Shown: piece by piece, positions 27,901 to 42,900 of the stretch | How positions within the stretch are numbered: position 1 is the stretch's first letter | Layout of the letters: each line of letters opens with the position of its first letter | Assembly (NCBI RefSeq): GCF_037042905.1 | Contig: NC_087258.1 | Span: 3,921,001 to 3,985,000, forward strand | From: Lytechinus pictus | Taxonomy: Eukaryota > Echinodermata > Echinoidea > Temnopleuroida > Toxopneustidae | Direction of reading: 5' to 3' | DNA: 64,000 bases | Translations under genes and position numbers: made by a program | Notes under the pieces: generated by a model | What the model was told of the DNA's origin: nothing | The model's database searches: none | The model's input: only the letters and a program-made list of their open reading frames with translations

Positions 27901-30900
27901 CACATGCCCATACCAACGCACCCACTTCGCCTTTGCCAACTGGTCCAGCTCTTCTTCCAACCCTAACATCTTCATCAAGTCCTCAGTCTTCTTTCTGTCC
28001 ATCGACTTCACCCCACACATCACTCCCACCATTGCTCTCTCCGCCCTCCTTAAGATCCCAATCTCATTCTCGTTCAAACACCATGTCTCACTCCCATATA
28101 AGATCACTGATCTTACACAACTCTTATACACCATTCCTTTCATCCCCTAAGGAAATCTTTTCCCATATAGCAGCTCTCCACATTCCCTGAACTTACCCCA
28201 CCCAAACCTTGCTCTAGCTGTCACAGCTGCTTCACACCCACCATCCACACTTACCTTGTCCCCAAGGTACGTAAACTCCTTCACTGACTCCACCCCATCA
28301 CACAACTTTTCCATCTGTTCCACCACCCCTCCAACTACTTTCTCACATCTTTCACATACAAAATCCTTTGCCAATCTTTGGGTCACTCTTTTCACCTCCG
28401 TGTGCATCTCCCATGTATCCACTTCCCACATTTCTCACACCACACCGAATTTGCTTTTTCTCTCTTTCCACACATGCCACATGGGTCTACCTTACTCATC
28501 AATACTTTTCCCTCCATTCCAACTAACTAATATTGCTAAGTGGCTGGGTCACTGGATTTATGCTTCCACACTAAAATCATAAAGAATTGGTCTCAACACC
28601 TCAATTTGTCAACACCAATAAATATATAGTAAAATGCATATACTTGTATCATGTACAATTGTTGGAGCATGTACTTTAACCTGCGGAATTTATTAATAAG
28701 GCCTATTAGCACAAAGACCAAATATTAATATAAATAGGAGTGGGCTATAAATGGGTGATTTTTGGTTTTACTGTGGGAACATTTTTTGTGTGTTCCTTTT
28801 ACCTTATCTCAACATGAAATGACAATATTTTTTGTCTTGGGTCCGAGAAAAGTGTGCCGGGCCAAAATCCAAAATGGCCGCCAAAACCCCCCAAAATCAG
28901 TTTTGGCCACAACTTTTTTATTTGGTGGTCAATTTCTCTGGTTTTGGTGTCTATTCATATGTTTTGGGGGGCAGGCAATTTGTTTTCCTATAATTAGTAC
29001 TTTTAAACCATTATTTGTAGAGGTAAAAGGTAATTATACATAAATTTCCCCTTTTTTTCCAGCCAAAAGATAGGTTTTATCATCCTGGGGTTCTGGGATA
29101 TTAGATGGTACGAGGTCAACAATAGCAAGTAGCTTCATGTAGCTATATTGCTTTTATTCCTCCACTTTGGGTGTTACGGATATTTGTGAAATATATCTTA
29201 TTAAATAAAAAAAAATGTCATTTATCCATAGGTGCTATACAGTGTACAATGCACTGTACATACTACACAGCATTTATCCATGCATTGACCACCATGGCAT
29301 ATGACAAGGCCTGTATATAAACTATAGTGTCATAGAAATGAGCTTCAAAGGTTTAGAATTAGATTGTGAATTTGATTCCTTGTCAGCAGATGTACATGAT
29401 GAAAACAGCAAAGTAAACTGCACTTAAATATCACATACATGTATATACCATATGTACATCACATTTTTAGCCATATCTTCTTCATTAGGAGTTTTTTTTC
29501 TACTTGGTTCTTGTGTCTAACTGGCTTATGTTCATGGGGTCAGGTAATTACTAGTATCATGGTAATGCTGATCAACAGCCAATCAGAATTAAGGATTGCA
29601 TGCAAGTTACCATTAAGTTAAGTTAACATAAGGGTAAATTTTTATGCAACAGGGCCCAGAATAGCTAGTGTGAATTACCTATCTCCACCCCCTGAATTAG
29701 CATACATGTATTTGACAAAACCTGTCCTCAATTTCTGAGACAAAACATATCTTCAATTTCTGAGACATCTAATTCTAAACCTGAGAGCTCATTTCTATGA
29801 CACCTTGTTATCTGTCATGGTGGCCAATGCATTTATGCAGTGCAGCATGTATGTACAGTGTATTGTATACTGTATAGCCCCAATGGATAATTGACATTTT
29901 TTTTTATTTAATAAGATATATTTCACAAATATCCGTAAAACCCAAAGTGAAGGAATAAAAGCAATATAGCTATATGAAGCTGCTTGCTATTGTTGACCTC
30001 GTACCATCTAATATCTCAGAACCCCAGGATGATAAAACCTACTTTTTGACTGAAAAAAGGCTACAAAAATGGGAAAATGTAGGTATAATTACCTTTTTAC
30101 TCTACAAATAATGGTTTAAAAGTATTAATTATAGGAAAAACAAATTGCCTGCCTCCCAAAACATATGAATAGACACCAAAACCCGAGAAATTGACCACCA
30201 AATAAAAAAGTTGTGGCCAATTAAAACTGTGATTTTAGGGGGGTTTTGGCGGCCATTTTGGATTTTGGCCCGGCACTTTTTTCTCGGACCCGAGACAAAA
30301 AATATTGTCATTTCATGTTGAGATACATTACAAGGAATAAAAAAAAACTGTTGTCATATTGAAATTACAAAAATTTTAAGTACTTTTGACCCATGTATAG
30401 CCCACTCCTAATATAAACCTATTGGTTGTTAGACAAGGCAGCAGACCATAGACGTATTGGTTATAAAATTGTACACAAAAATTAGGATCGTGAGCATTTC
30501 TGAATATTGCATGTGCACCACTGCATTACGGATAAATTAAGCTTATTTGAATAACGTTACGAGTAATTGTCATAGTTGTGTATGTCATGAAATGCGACCG
30601 CAAAATATTGTTCAACTTTATCCTTATTCACAAATTCATTCAAGATATGCTAAGTTTACAAAATGGTATGTAGATGACGTCACAGTATGCTTATCAAGTT
30701 GAAAAGTTTTATGATTTCAGATGCTCCATCATTAATTGAAATCAATTCATTCATCTTTTTTAAGACATATCATGGGAACAAGAATGATACAGAAAGAAAA
30801 ACAAAGACAATTTAAGAAAAAAGATAAAACAGATGATTCTGACAAAAAATAGAGGTGATAGTAAGAAGGCCTTAACAGAAACATATTAAGTCATAGGATT

Positions 30901-33900
30901 CACAGCAATGGAACAGTAGGGTTCAATGTTATTCTTCAGGTTAATGTACATATACATGTAAAGCATTAAATGACTCCATACTCACTCCCTTCCCGCACCC
31001 CCACATCATCTTACCTTTGGTGTGCTGATCTCTACATGCAGATGCCTCCAGAGCAGCCTTTATTGCATCTTCAATCGGAGCTAATGTTTCTTCTGTTGGT
31101 GCTACGTTAGCAGATGGAGCACTTGCCTCTTCCCCCAACGAAGAATGGGAAGCTATTTCTGTGACAACTTTTAACCTCCTCTGGCACTCTTGTGCAGGAT
31201 CTTGGGGTTCAACAGTTCTAACTCTCAAAACCCTACTTCTGGCCTGTATCTCCTGTCTGTCTTCTGGTTCTAAATTTTGATCTACTCCAGCTCCTCCCTC
31301 ATCTGCCATGGAATAAAGCACAATAAAATTAATAAATTACTAATTGTAATATTAAGTGTACAGCACGTCCCCCCTGTCTAGCATATCAACTTCTTTTGAT
31401 TCTCCAGAATCTGACAAGGGAACTCACTAATCTGCCAGGGAAATCTCCATGATCTAACCTAGGTCATCAAATCACAATGTTCAGTAGGTCAAGAAATGTT
31501 ACACCAATGCTTGACAGTCCATTGCAAGTTTGATGGTGGTAAATGCACACCAATGGAGACAAATACATGTAGGTCATGCCTGTTTCAGGCCTGATTCTAT
31601 GTTTCACTTATTTTAAAGTTACACTTGTGATTTTCCTTTATTGTTTAGGTTATTGTACTCATCCTTCATACATATACTTTTTTTCAGGTTGGTACATCGA
31701 TTCCCCCTATCAATCATAAAAAAATCTTCATGATGGATATTTCTTTCCCTTCCGAACATGCTCATTTTTGTAATTTAATGAGCCTGGTCAGATGAGGGAA
31801 TTGTCCCTGCTGAATATTAAATGGAGGTTAACATGCTAGAGACAGTGTAAAAATAAAGCAGTACTACAAACTTGGAATGGGCTAAATTGCACCACTGTTG
31901 CATAACAGAATGTATATTAAAAACTGCTAAAGTGATTTTCATAGAAGTCAGGTTATGAAATGAGCTTTCTTGTTCTGTACATTTAATTGAATATGATATG
32001 CTGTATAGTGCATCATAATTTATGATATCATATAGATGTGCAACCAAAGAGCATTGGAAGAAAATAATGAACTTCAGCTTGAGCTCTGGCAGCCATTATC
32101 GGCGTGTAGTACATGTAAAAATATGAAATATTTACAAGCATACATAAAGTATGACTTTATATGGACAACTTAATCCTTTCATTGTAAGCTGAAGAGTTGC
32201 TAATTTGAAATGACAAAAATTGTGCTAAGTAGAAGTACACACCAAAGAGAAACACCTGATCGACAAACAAATACACTTCATGTTCACCCCAAAATTCATG
32301 AAATAGTTATTACATATAACACATACAATTATACCCCAGAGATACATGTACATACAGATAAAATACAGGCCCAGTATTACCACTGTATTTATACGTGTAT
32401 GTCTCTTTGGGGTGAACTTGTATGCTTATAACTATTTGAGTCATGAGGGATGTAATGCATACTTATTTTGACTATGTGGGGTGTATATGTATGTACACAT
32501 TCTAGTGTTATTTGCAAATCAAGGGATGAACATGTAAGCAACCCCGGCTACACCGGATTTCACTCAGGAAGGACCAGAAGAACTAAGCTCTCTAAAGATG
32601 AAGATGCAACAGATGACTTTGTGACGCAAAAAAATTACAAAATGCAAGAATGGAAACAGAATGCTAGTGCCCAGTTGACTCATCAGGAACCAGTGAGCCT
32701 TCGTCTTCTAGAGAAAGTACACCAAGGCCTGGTTCGCTTGAAATCCCTATGAGAGAGACAAGTACAGGATCATCTCTTGCAGGGGAGGTCCAAGAACTGC
32801 CGAAAGGGAAGGAAATGCTGTCAAGTGTTGTTGTTTGTTGGCTATTAATGGCGACAAGTCATATTTGACTATTAAAGCCAACTCATTAGGCCTACTATCA
32901 TTTTCTTTCTTTTCTTCGACGTGTCCTTTAAAATCGGTCCTCTCCTTCTTTCTTTCTTTTTTAAAGAAGTTGGTTGTGAGTGATATAGTAAGTTCCATGA
33001 CTACAGAATTAAGGCAAATGCCACAAACTGTTAGAAAAGTCAGGAGAACAGTCAAGGTAATCTTGGATAGTGAAGAAGTTGAAGTAATAGACAATATTTA
33101 CAACTTTTAAAAATTTGTTACTTTCTTTTTGTTGTCTGATATTGTTCAAACTGTCACCTATCAAGATGTTATTAAAAAAAAAATTTCCATCTAAAACCAA
33201 GTTAATATTAATTGGAGTCCTCCTTAAGTGTCCTGTGGGGTGTTTGTGTATGTACTTATTTATGGCCATGTGACAGCATTCCACAGCACTCGACCAAAAA
33301 AGTAGTGGGTATGTGCCGCGGGCGAGACAAAAATCGGGGGCCTTGGAGCGGACTCATTGTAAAAAGGAGGGTCCTCGGAACGACAAATGTTTGTGAAAAC
33401 GGGGGTCCTTGGAACAGGTCGCTTGCGTGTGCATCCCTACGGAACGGGCATACATGTATGCAGCTAGCCGGCGATGGTCGGGCAGCGCTCAACGGCCGCT
33501 TTTCACCAAAATTGCAGCTTATTGTGGCGGATCAATGCGACCGTAACGGCGTAACGAAAAAATATGCGAAGCTCTGGAGCGGATTTCTTTCTTCTTTTCT
33601 CTCAATAAGATGAAAATGCTATGCCCTGGAATGGAAATTTGAGTGTAAAAATGGGGGTCCCCTCCGTGGCACATACCCACTATGCATTATATACTGAGTG
33701 CCCCCCTCCCTCGGTAAGTCGAAGTATTCTGTTTCATGAATACATAGATAGGTTATATACAAAATTGTTGTGAATACATTATGGTACATCAAATTGAATG
33801 TTTAGAGAGTGGAATAAACTTACTCTTGTCTAGGGTTGAATGGCTTTGATCAATGATTACTGTGTCTAGGACAGAGGAGTCAGCTATCTGCATGTGCGGT

Positions 33901-36900
33901 GACTGTCTTGAAGGGTTAGAGGATCCCATAGGTTGAGGGTAGGTGGGAGGAGAGGTAGCCAGCTGAGAAGTGCTAACTTGCTTTATCTACAAATGAACAC
34001 ATTAATGCTGCTGTTTTTGTGTATAATCTTCATAAGATATTATATTACATGTAGATTTTAACCTACTTTTCTCCAATTGACCTACAATCCTGCTATCATT
34101 CTAATTAGGATTAACCCTCTAATTAACACTTTGACTCTAAAACTGTAATCTTATTGAATTCAACACACACAAGTTTGAAAAAGCAAGCAATAAAATAGCA
34201 ATCTGCATTCTGCACTAGGATACATGATATGGCCATACCAAATCAGCACCCCAAAAGAGTTTTTTTGTTTTGTTTTGTTTCATTTAACTAAATGGAAATA
34301 TGAAAGCTTAATACAAGCTCTATCACACTTGTAAATATCAGCGCATTAACAATAGAAACCACAACACTTCAAACAATACAGAATGGAACGGGTGGCATGT
34401 AAGGGGGAGGGTGGGGGGGGGGGGGTGTACACACAATATCTATGGAATTCTGTACACCTGTAAAGAAAAAGTTTCAACTACCTGGTACCTCGCAGACTAA
34501 AATCTCGCTGCGATACACGCAGTCAAAATGATAGTTTTCCTATTGTGCGTATTACACAGGTCACAACTCAATATTAAAATGTAGATAAGCTGACAATTAC
34601 ATATTTTGCCAATGACTTAATGAAAATAAAGAAAGAGCTTTGAATCTTTGTAGTTTAACTACATGATAATTTAAAAAAATGCTGTCTCACCATAGCTGAC
34701 ATCATCAGAGGGGCGCCTCCCCCCTTCCCCAACCATAAGATGACCAAATCAAATGTCAAATATTTTTCCAGATAGAATTTTTACTCTTTACTAGCTTGCA
34801 TGGCTGTGAATGCCATTTTCTAAGTCCTTACGATATTTTTCTTTCTTTTGTAGGGAGTTACTACTTTCAGGGAGTTACTACTTTCAAAGAGCAACATTTT
34901 CAGATTTAGAGGTATAGCTAGCTTAACACAAAATGGGCAAAGTTCAAATTACATGGCCATACATAAATTTTTATTCATTTTAACAGTTAATTACTTTATT
35001 AAATGTACATGTAGGCAAAAGGTAACTATGTTCAGTTCTTCCAAGTACAATGTCAAAGTTTAATTACAAAACCATGCATACAAAAACTTACAGACTTAAA
35101 TAAAGTTTACATGCATTACAATGTTACAGCTTTGGCTATCTATTACATGTTCTGCCAATGTTATATTTTTTACAGATTTATGTGTGAGCACTCACCTTTT
35201 TCCAATGCATTTCAGCTGTTGATAATCCATAATCATATAAAACTTCAGATCCCATTGATATGCATCTGTTCAGAGTAAAAAAGCAGAATTTATTATTCAC
35301 CCTTTACCTCTATCCAGGCCAAAATTTATTTTATGCTCTTTATGATCACAAAAGTGTCCCCGACAATTTCATGAAAAAAAAGTTAAAAAACAAAAGGTAA
35401 AAACATAAATAAATAAAATACGTAAGAAATCGAAAAAAAAAATAAATATATATAATTCATTGGAAATTGATCTGGTATTACAATTTGTTTCATGTACGTT
35501 TGCTTCAAACATCACAAAGAGTTTCTGCACCAAAAATTTGAACATTTGGAGCTTTATTTAGGGAGTTAGAGGAGAAAGCAGATGTTGCATACTAATGCAT
35601 ACATCAGCATAATTAATTAACAGCAATTTATTTGCATGAAATAAATTACAATACAATTTTGTAGATTATGTCCCAGAAAACCTGTGTGCAAATCAACAGC
35701 TGAGATCTAAAGGGGAGGCCTGCGACGCCCCCCCCCCCTTATGATCTCCCAAAATCAAAATACCCAGTCCTAGATAGGGTTAATAATAATAATTGGATGT
35801 TAATATACATTAAAATTTAAGTGAATAACAAAAACACATGGCAAATTATCGTAGCATGTGCTACAATGTATACATAACCCCTTGTCCTTTTCATCCTTGC
35901 ATTTAAAGCAAGTAGGTACTGAGTATCACAATAATTTGCAAAAACAATCAAACTTAGAATTATGACATTAATTGCAATATCTTGCCTTAGATTTATCATC
36001 AAATTCTTTCAGAGCCCATATCAAGATGAAATAATATGAAATTAAGTAACTCACCTAGAGCTGAATAGGCAGAGTAGAGGTCTACTTTCCACAGAACTTA
36101 TAACCTTCATCTTACTGTTTCTTTCACATTTATCGCCGTGGTTGACCAGTCTGCCGAGTCGTGGACCACTAGTTGGTTCTTCAGTTGCATCATAACTATT
36201 TATATCAATATAGTAAACAACAATTAACTTATAAATTCAATGAGGCCTTGTTAGATAATGAATTTTACAAATGATCTCAAATTTAAATGGTTTTAAAAGT
36301 AGTCCCATGAATGACAAGTGCAGTAGATATCAGTGCACTTGTTAAGGTTTATTAGTTTTGATAAATATAATAATAGGGTATTTATATTGCGCACGTTTTC
36401 ACCTTGTTAGGTGCTCAAGGTGCTCCTATATTACCCGGCTAAGTTAGGCGTTCACAGCACACAAATATAATGTACATGTACCTGGATACATCTTAACACA
36501 ATGATAAAAACTATGTATTTTGGTCAATTAGCCTATAATAAGTATCATATGAATTACATCTGATTACATGAATGATTGGAATATAAATAATTTTAAGTCG
36601 ATGAGTAACAAATTTAAGACTATACGCTATCTGAATGAATACTGTACTTACCACCATTCTTTCCCTTTCCACTTGAAAAAATATCGGAAGACACTGGGAG
36701 TGTCTTCACACTCCTCCTTTTGTTTTCCAACATCTCCTGTCAGTAAAATCCCTGAATACTCAGCCAAAAATTGGCCCTCTGGGATGTCCTCCCCAGCAAT
36801 AACTCCACGTCCTAAAATTGAATGTTCCATAGTTTTCAAAAATTACAATGCATTTTAAAACAAATTTACAGTATAAATATCATTGTTATTCCTTTTCCTC

Positions 36901-39900
36901 AGGAATAATCCAAAGTCCCCATCCCAACGCAGCAGTTGTAGATTAGACTAACTTAGTCTAATCTAAATAACTAACTTTAGCTAACTAAGTTTTGTTAGTT
37001 AGACCGACTTCAAACATTATTTCAATGGTAACAAATTCCCTTTGGTCTGAAAGTTCATAATAATTTTCAATTTAAATGGTCATTAAATGTAGCCTCAGTG
37101 TGCCTGATTGAGAACATTCATGATCAAAGAGACAATAGTTAGATAAAACTCTCAGATTTTGGTTTCATAATTTTAGTTTTAAGGTGAAAGGGTCACAAGC
37201 TTATAGTTATGTCTTAATTGTGATTATTCTGTATTCTTCTGCAGGTATCTCAACATGTTTTTAAATATTTACCTTTTTTATCGTTAATGAACTTTTCCTT
37301 GATCCAAGGAGGATCACACCTCTTCTCGATACATTCCTTGACATAGTCAAACAGAACACGCTTTCTCTTTGCTCTGAGCATATCTCTGTCAGAAAATTTT
37401 TAAAAATTACATAGGTTAGGATCACTCATTTACAACATTATACTCATTAATCTTCTTATTAAGGTCATGATCTTCATTTTCAAGCCAACAAACCAGTGAG
37501 GTCAAATAGGTTAGGATCACTCATTTACACCATTATACTCATTAATCTTCTTATTAAGGGGATGATCTTCATTTTCAAGCCAACATCTAAGGAGGGATTT
37601 TACAACAAAAACATTTTGGCAAGCATGGGAGATAGCGGGTCTACACATAGATTAGGCCCAACATTTTCGTTTTCTTCACTTTACTATCACTGTTTCAAAC
37701 ATCATATTTTAATTGTTTCCAATAAAATTATACTAACAGATTTTGGTTCGATGGTTACTCTTTGAAGTTCGAACAGTAACAAACATAGGCTTTTGTTTGT
37801 GTACTGTTGATTAATGATATAATTCAAAAATCAAAACCAGTAAAATCTAGATCTACATGTAGATAAGAACTAACCACTGTTGGTAGAGGACATCTATTAA
37901 CAGAGCGATTAGTTCCTGACGGTCAATCACACCTTCCTTATATCCTTCAATGAAGAGAAGAAGAGCATTCATTACACCCTGCACTTCAATTATGAAGCAT
38001 TCGTTGTCTGGGGCTGTATCTGGGTAACACAGAATAGGTATTAGATTAGGACCTTAAGGTGAGAACAAATAACTTGTGTAGGCTCCACGACACTTCACTA
38101 GTACCGGTACACTCCGCTTAACCTACCTGAACCATCAGGTCCAAAAAAATTGCTCTCAGACTCCCGGGTGACAAACTGTGTCACGTTTTGTGGTTAAACA
38201 CAACATGTCGTGTCAAAAAAGACCTTACGCTTAATCTATCATAACTCACTTCCTCACTGTCCCACCCCTTTCCCTGTCTTGTATCAGTCTTAAAATATGT
38301 GAATTGAAGCCGGTTTGCAATTCCTCACACATATTAATTCACTGTTGAATCTAAATTTAATCTAAAATGGCAAACGTGAATAGCATTATCGCGACCCCCA
38401 CCGTAGTGCAATTCGCGTTTGCCATTTTGGATTCCGGAGTGAATGCATACATGTGACTGTGAGGAATTGCGAACCAGCTTTAAGTCACCAATTTTCAGAC
38501 ATTTACAAGAAAGGGCAAGTGATGATTCTGTAGATCCTATCCAGATTTGTAAGTTTGTGTATTTTTTTTCATTGTTGCTTTTTTTTTACCACAGGCGACA
38601 AAGTTGGTCACTGGGTTTTTGAGAGCGCGTTTTTGTCGCCTGCTGGAGTAAGTGTGCCGAAATTTGACAGGTTGGGCTTTTCTGCAATATTTTTTGTTCT
38701 AAAATTTCTTTTCACAAAATGATATTTGCACCAATGTTTTTTAAATATATTTGTCTATTTTTAAATACAATGTTCATGTTCTCATTCGATCTCAATAATT
38801 AATGAAATCTTGAAATGTATCGCCATGTTTCACGCCCATCATTCGACATCCTCCGCCTTTCCTTTGAAATAGCGTATTGTAAGTTCAAAAGTCAATGCGT
38901 GTGAGAGCCGCAATGTTGCGCCGCATCGCATGCGATCGAGCTCCCTGTCGAATGAAGGCAAACTGCAGGCATGCCGCTGACTTGCGTGCAAATTCGATGC
39001 CATTAAATTTTTTTACAAAAAGAAAAAGAAAAAGCGTACCGGTTCTGTCATATTTTTGTTGCAAAAAAGTATCAAAATAAATAGGGCCTACACCTTAAAC
39101 GTACTGGTTGGCAGGTCTGTTGAGTGTTGTTAGTTGGATCTAGAATCTAGCCCTAAATATTAATTGAATAGCCCCAACCATTATGCAATCGCTCCAATGT
39201 CAAGAAAAAAGAAATTATTTAATAATATCAAAATTAAAATAAATCGAATGCATGTCCCACACTCCCCATCCATCCATCCATGCATGGCCATGCCCGCATA
39301 GACCTGGCGTCGCTGCTCACATAGTCGTAGAACACATCTAGATCTTAATTAGTCATTAGTATTAACTTATATGGTCAGTTCCCCCATGTCTGCGCGGTCT
39401 CCTAAGTCTGCGCACCCGCGTATCTGCGCGATTCTAGTAAAAGAAGATATGCAACAATTAAGCACATACTTTAATTAGCAATACATAGACAGGTATTCAT
39501 AAAAAAATCTGGCTCAAAATGGTGGAAAAATAATGAATTCAGGGGTGGTATTCTGAGATCCATTTTATCTCAGATAAAATATTTGATCTTGTTAAAATCA
39601 GTGAGATAAAATACCCTTAAAATCTCTCCGAATTGGTATTCCGAGAACAATTTTATCTTCATTTTATCTCTGTAAGACACACCTATTTTTTTTTTAATAT
39701 CCAATTAGAAACGCTCTTTTATACTATAGCTCTCTCATATCACTCAACCAATGGAAATCCATTCTGCTAGGTGTGGCGAAGGAGTGAGATTGCGTCAATT
39801 TGTTGACTTCAATACGCTTGCACTATAAGCTCGCGCGTCTTTACAGAGATTTCTTTTAAACAGAAATGGCAATCCTACTCTCATCTTTTTTCGAAATCTA

Positions 39901-42900
39901 TATCGTTTGAAGCATCATTTCATAGACAATATTAGTCAAGAAATGAAATGCTTCCTATTATACAGGAATAACTTTTAAGGTGTTGTCCTCAATGAATATA
40001 TAATTTTTCATAATTTTCATACCAACATTTGGAGTTAATTCACCTAGAAATATTGACGAAATCAAATCAATGTCACAGATGTAAAATAGCCCCAACAGGC
40101 TACCCTCTTTTAAGTTTACTTTATTGTTTTCACCAAATTACCCTGGCCTGGGGCTGGGCACAAGCACATAACCTGCGTTGCAATGTCCAGGTATGCGATG
40201 CCGATGGGTAGGCCTATGTCTATGCAGGCACTGATCTGTTGCGTATCATCAATCCATCATAGATACGCAAGATAAAATTTATACGCAAATTAAAATGTTA
40301 TCGTGAGAGATAAAGTGTCATCTCAGAGTCAGAGTCAGAATACCAATTTTATTTTATTTTTAAGAGATAAATATTTTAAAAGATAAAATTACCTTAGGCC
40401 TAAAAGTTAGGCCTAGTCAGAATACGGCCCCAGGGCATTTCATGTCAGCCTCAAAAATGCAGCCTTTAAGTTTGACTTTGTCATCAAAATCCCCGAATCG
40501 TGTGCAAAGCCAAAGACAAAGTGAATGACTCAGACTCAGTCAATGAGTGTGCAGTCGCAGACATTTTTTTTTCAATCTGAAAATCATCAATGACTAACTG
40601 TTAACTAACTTAGCCTAGGGCCTAACAAGTACCAAGTTAGCTACCCGGGTTTTTTTAAGAAAATCCTCTATTTTTTTCACTTTTAATGATAAATTTGGTA
40701 CACTTACTCTTAAATGATATAACGTTAGGCCTAACTGTTAGCCTAAGGAACATTATCAACTGGAAGATGTTGTGAAATAATAAGAATTTTTTTCAGGCCT
40801 AACATTAGGCCTAACGTTAAGGTTGACCAAAAGCTTCGGTCTCTGTTATGTTGGTTGTTCAGCTGAACTCTGTTGGCTTCACTCACCAAATACAGAGATT
40901 TAAAAAAAAAATGTTAAAAAACTCCTCGAAACAGACGGCTGCCAGCTGTCTAACTTAGTTAGGCCTAAGGCTAAGTTAAGACTAACGTTAGGCATAACGT
41001 TAACGTTAGCTAGTTAAATCTAACTCAGTCAAATTGCTAAGTTAGGTGCGCAGACTTGGCCGGGAGTTGGGGCCCGCCATCATTCCAGTGGCGTAACAGG
41101 CGGGGGGGCAGGGGGGCAAGCTGCCCCCCCTGGCGGATTTCACCGGGAAAAAAAAAGAAAAACGGGAAAAAGAAAAAAAGGAGGGAGAAAGAAAGGGAAA
41201 GGGAAAGGAAAGGGGAGAAGGAAAGGAGGAAAAGGAAAGGGAGAGGGAAAGGAGGAAGAGGAAAGGGAAAGCGAAAAAAAACAAGAAAATACTTGTTTTT
41301 AATAAATCTTTTCGAAATAGGCCTATGTAATGCAATAGCACGGTGGGAAATAAATTAAAAGATGACAAAAGGGCAAACAATAGCGTGAAACGAAGTTAGA
41401 ATGTAATTAATAAAAAGCTAAATTGGAAAACAAAAGAAAAGGGTCAAGAAAAAAATAATACGACCGGGCTGCCGATGGTTAAAATTAAAGAGCGGGAAGA
41501 AAGATGGACTGCATACAACATTGTGCTATACGCTTGCTAAATTTTATGCAAATAAGCTACCGGGGCTTTGCCCCAGATCCCACGCAGTAGGGGCTATTCT
41601 TTTATAAATTTCAAACGGCTCTATAACACCCCCATTCAATCACGTTCAATCACTGGCATACAGGTGTGGGGGGGGGGGGGTCTTGGTTCCACACCCAAGA
41701 GGAAATTAAATCAATTAAAGGAACAAAGTATAATGAAATGAATGGAAACAATGAAATGTGTTATTTGCTGAATATAATGGGAAAATCTATCACATAATTA
41801 GAATTTAATTTCAATAGGCATTTTTTTCCAGCTCGCTTTGCATGCTGTCCGATTTTTACAAATTTTCCCACATTGTTATGTTTTGCCCCCTCAAAATACT
41901 TGGTTCATTACGCAACTGGGTTAAATAAGTGTGTTGTGTAAAAGCTATATTCTTTATATGCCCGCGATTTGATTAAACTAGCAGCAATCTGCGAGGTTTA
42001 AATGGCTTTGATATCAAGAAGTCCCGGACCCCAACCGCACAGCACTGCGTATGGAAGGGTTTGGCCATGGCTCCAAAAAGTTCTACAAACAAGAACAACA
42101 AAAAAAGGGGAAAGAAAAGCAAAGAAAAAAGTGTACGATAGGATTTTATTTACTGAATATTCCTGAATATAATGTCAAAAATAGCTCAAACTTAGATTCT
42201 CATGAAAAGGTGATTTTTTTCTCGCTCGCTTCGCTCGCTCGGGACTTATATAAAGCAGCTTTTTAGCACATGTGCTATTCTGCACCCCTCGTTTTTTTAC
42301 TCTTCACGCTATACTGCCGCAAATAATCCTGTTCACAGTGGCGTACAGACCACAAAAAAGGAATCTAACGTTAAAGAGAGAAGAGTGCAATATATCATTC
42401 TTTGGATATCATGTCAAAATCTATCACGAAATTTGATTTTGGTATTAAAAAGGTCAAAATTTTTGCTCGATACCCGGAGGGCGTTTCATGAAAGTTGTCA
42501 GCACTGACTAAAATTGTCAGTGCTGACAATTTCAGCGAAATCCTTAATTTCGATTGGTTGAAAGGCACTGGCCTCTGAGAGTCTGACTGTTACTATGGCA
42601 ACTGTCGGAGGAAGACAACTTGTCGGTGCTGACAACCTTCCTGAAACGGTGCCCGGTATCTTCTCAAAATAGTTGCCTCATTACACAATTACGCCTGTTC
42701 ATACCATGATATGACCGGGAAATTTTTGGCTCTTGCCCCCCCCCCCCTGGCCACCGACCCCTGTTACGCCGCTGCATCATTCATAAAGTTAGAAGCTGTT
42801 AATAAGGAATTTCACAAGTTAGGCCAAGCAACGTTATATCGAAACGTTTTGTAATTAAAAGAAAAGTTTAAGAACTTGATATCTAACTTAGATAGCCTAC

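Noticed and set aside
27692-28190. Plus-strand frames of 143-152 codons
   Set aside because: Antisense shadows of the LINE polymerase relic.
41042-41380. Frames of 100-112 codons in the hAT-like element
   Set aside because: Low-complexity Lys/Arg or Phe/Ser/Leu runs from a purine tract; no transposase motif.
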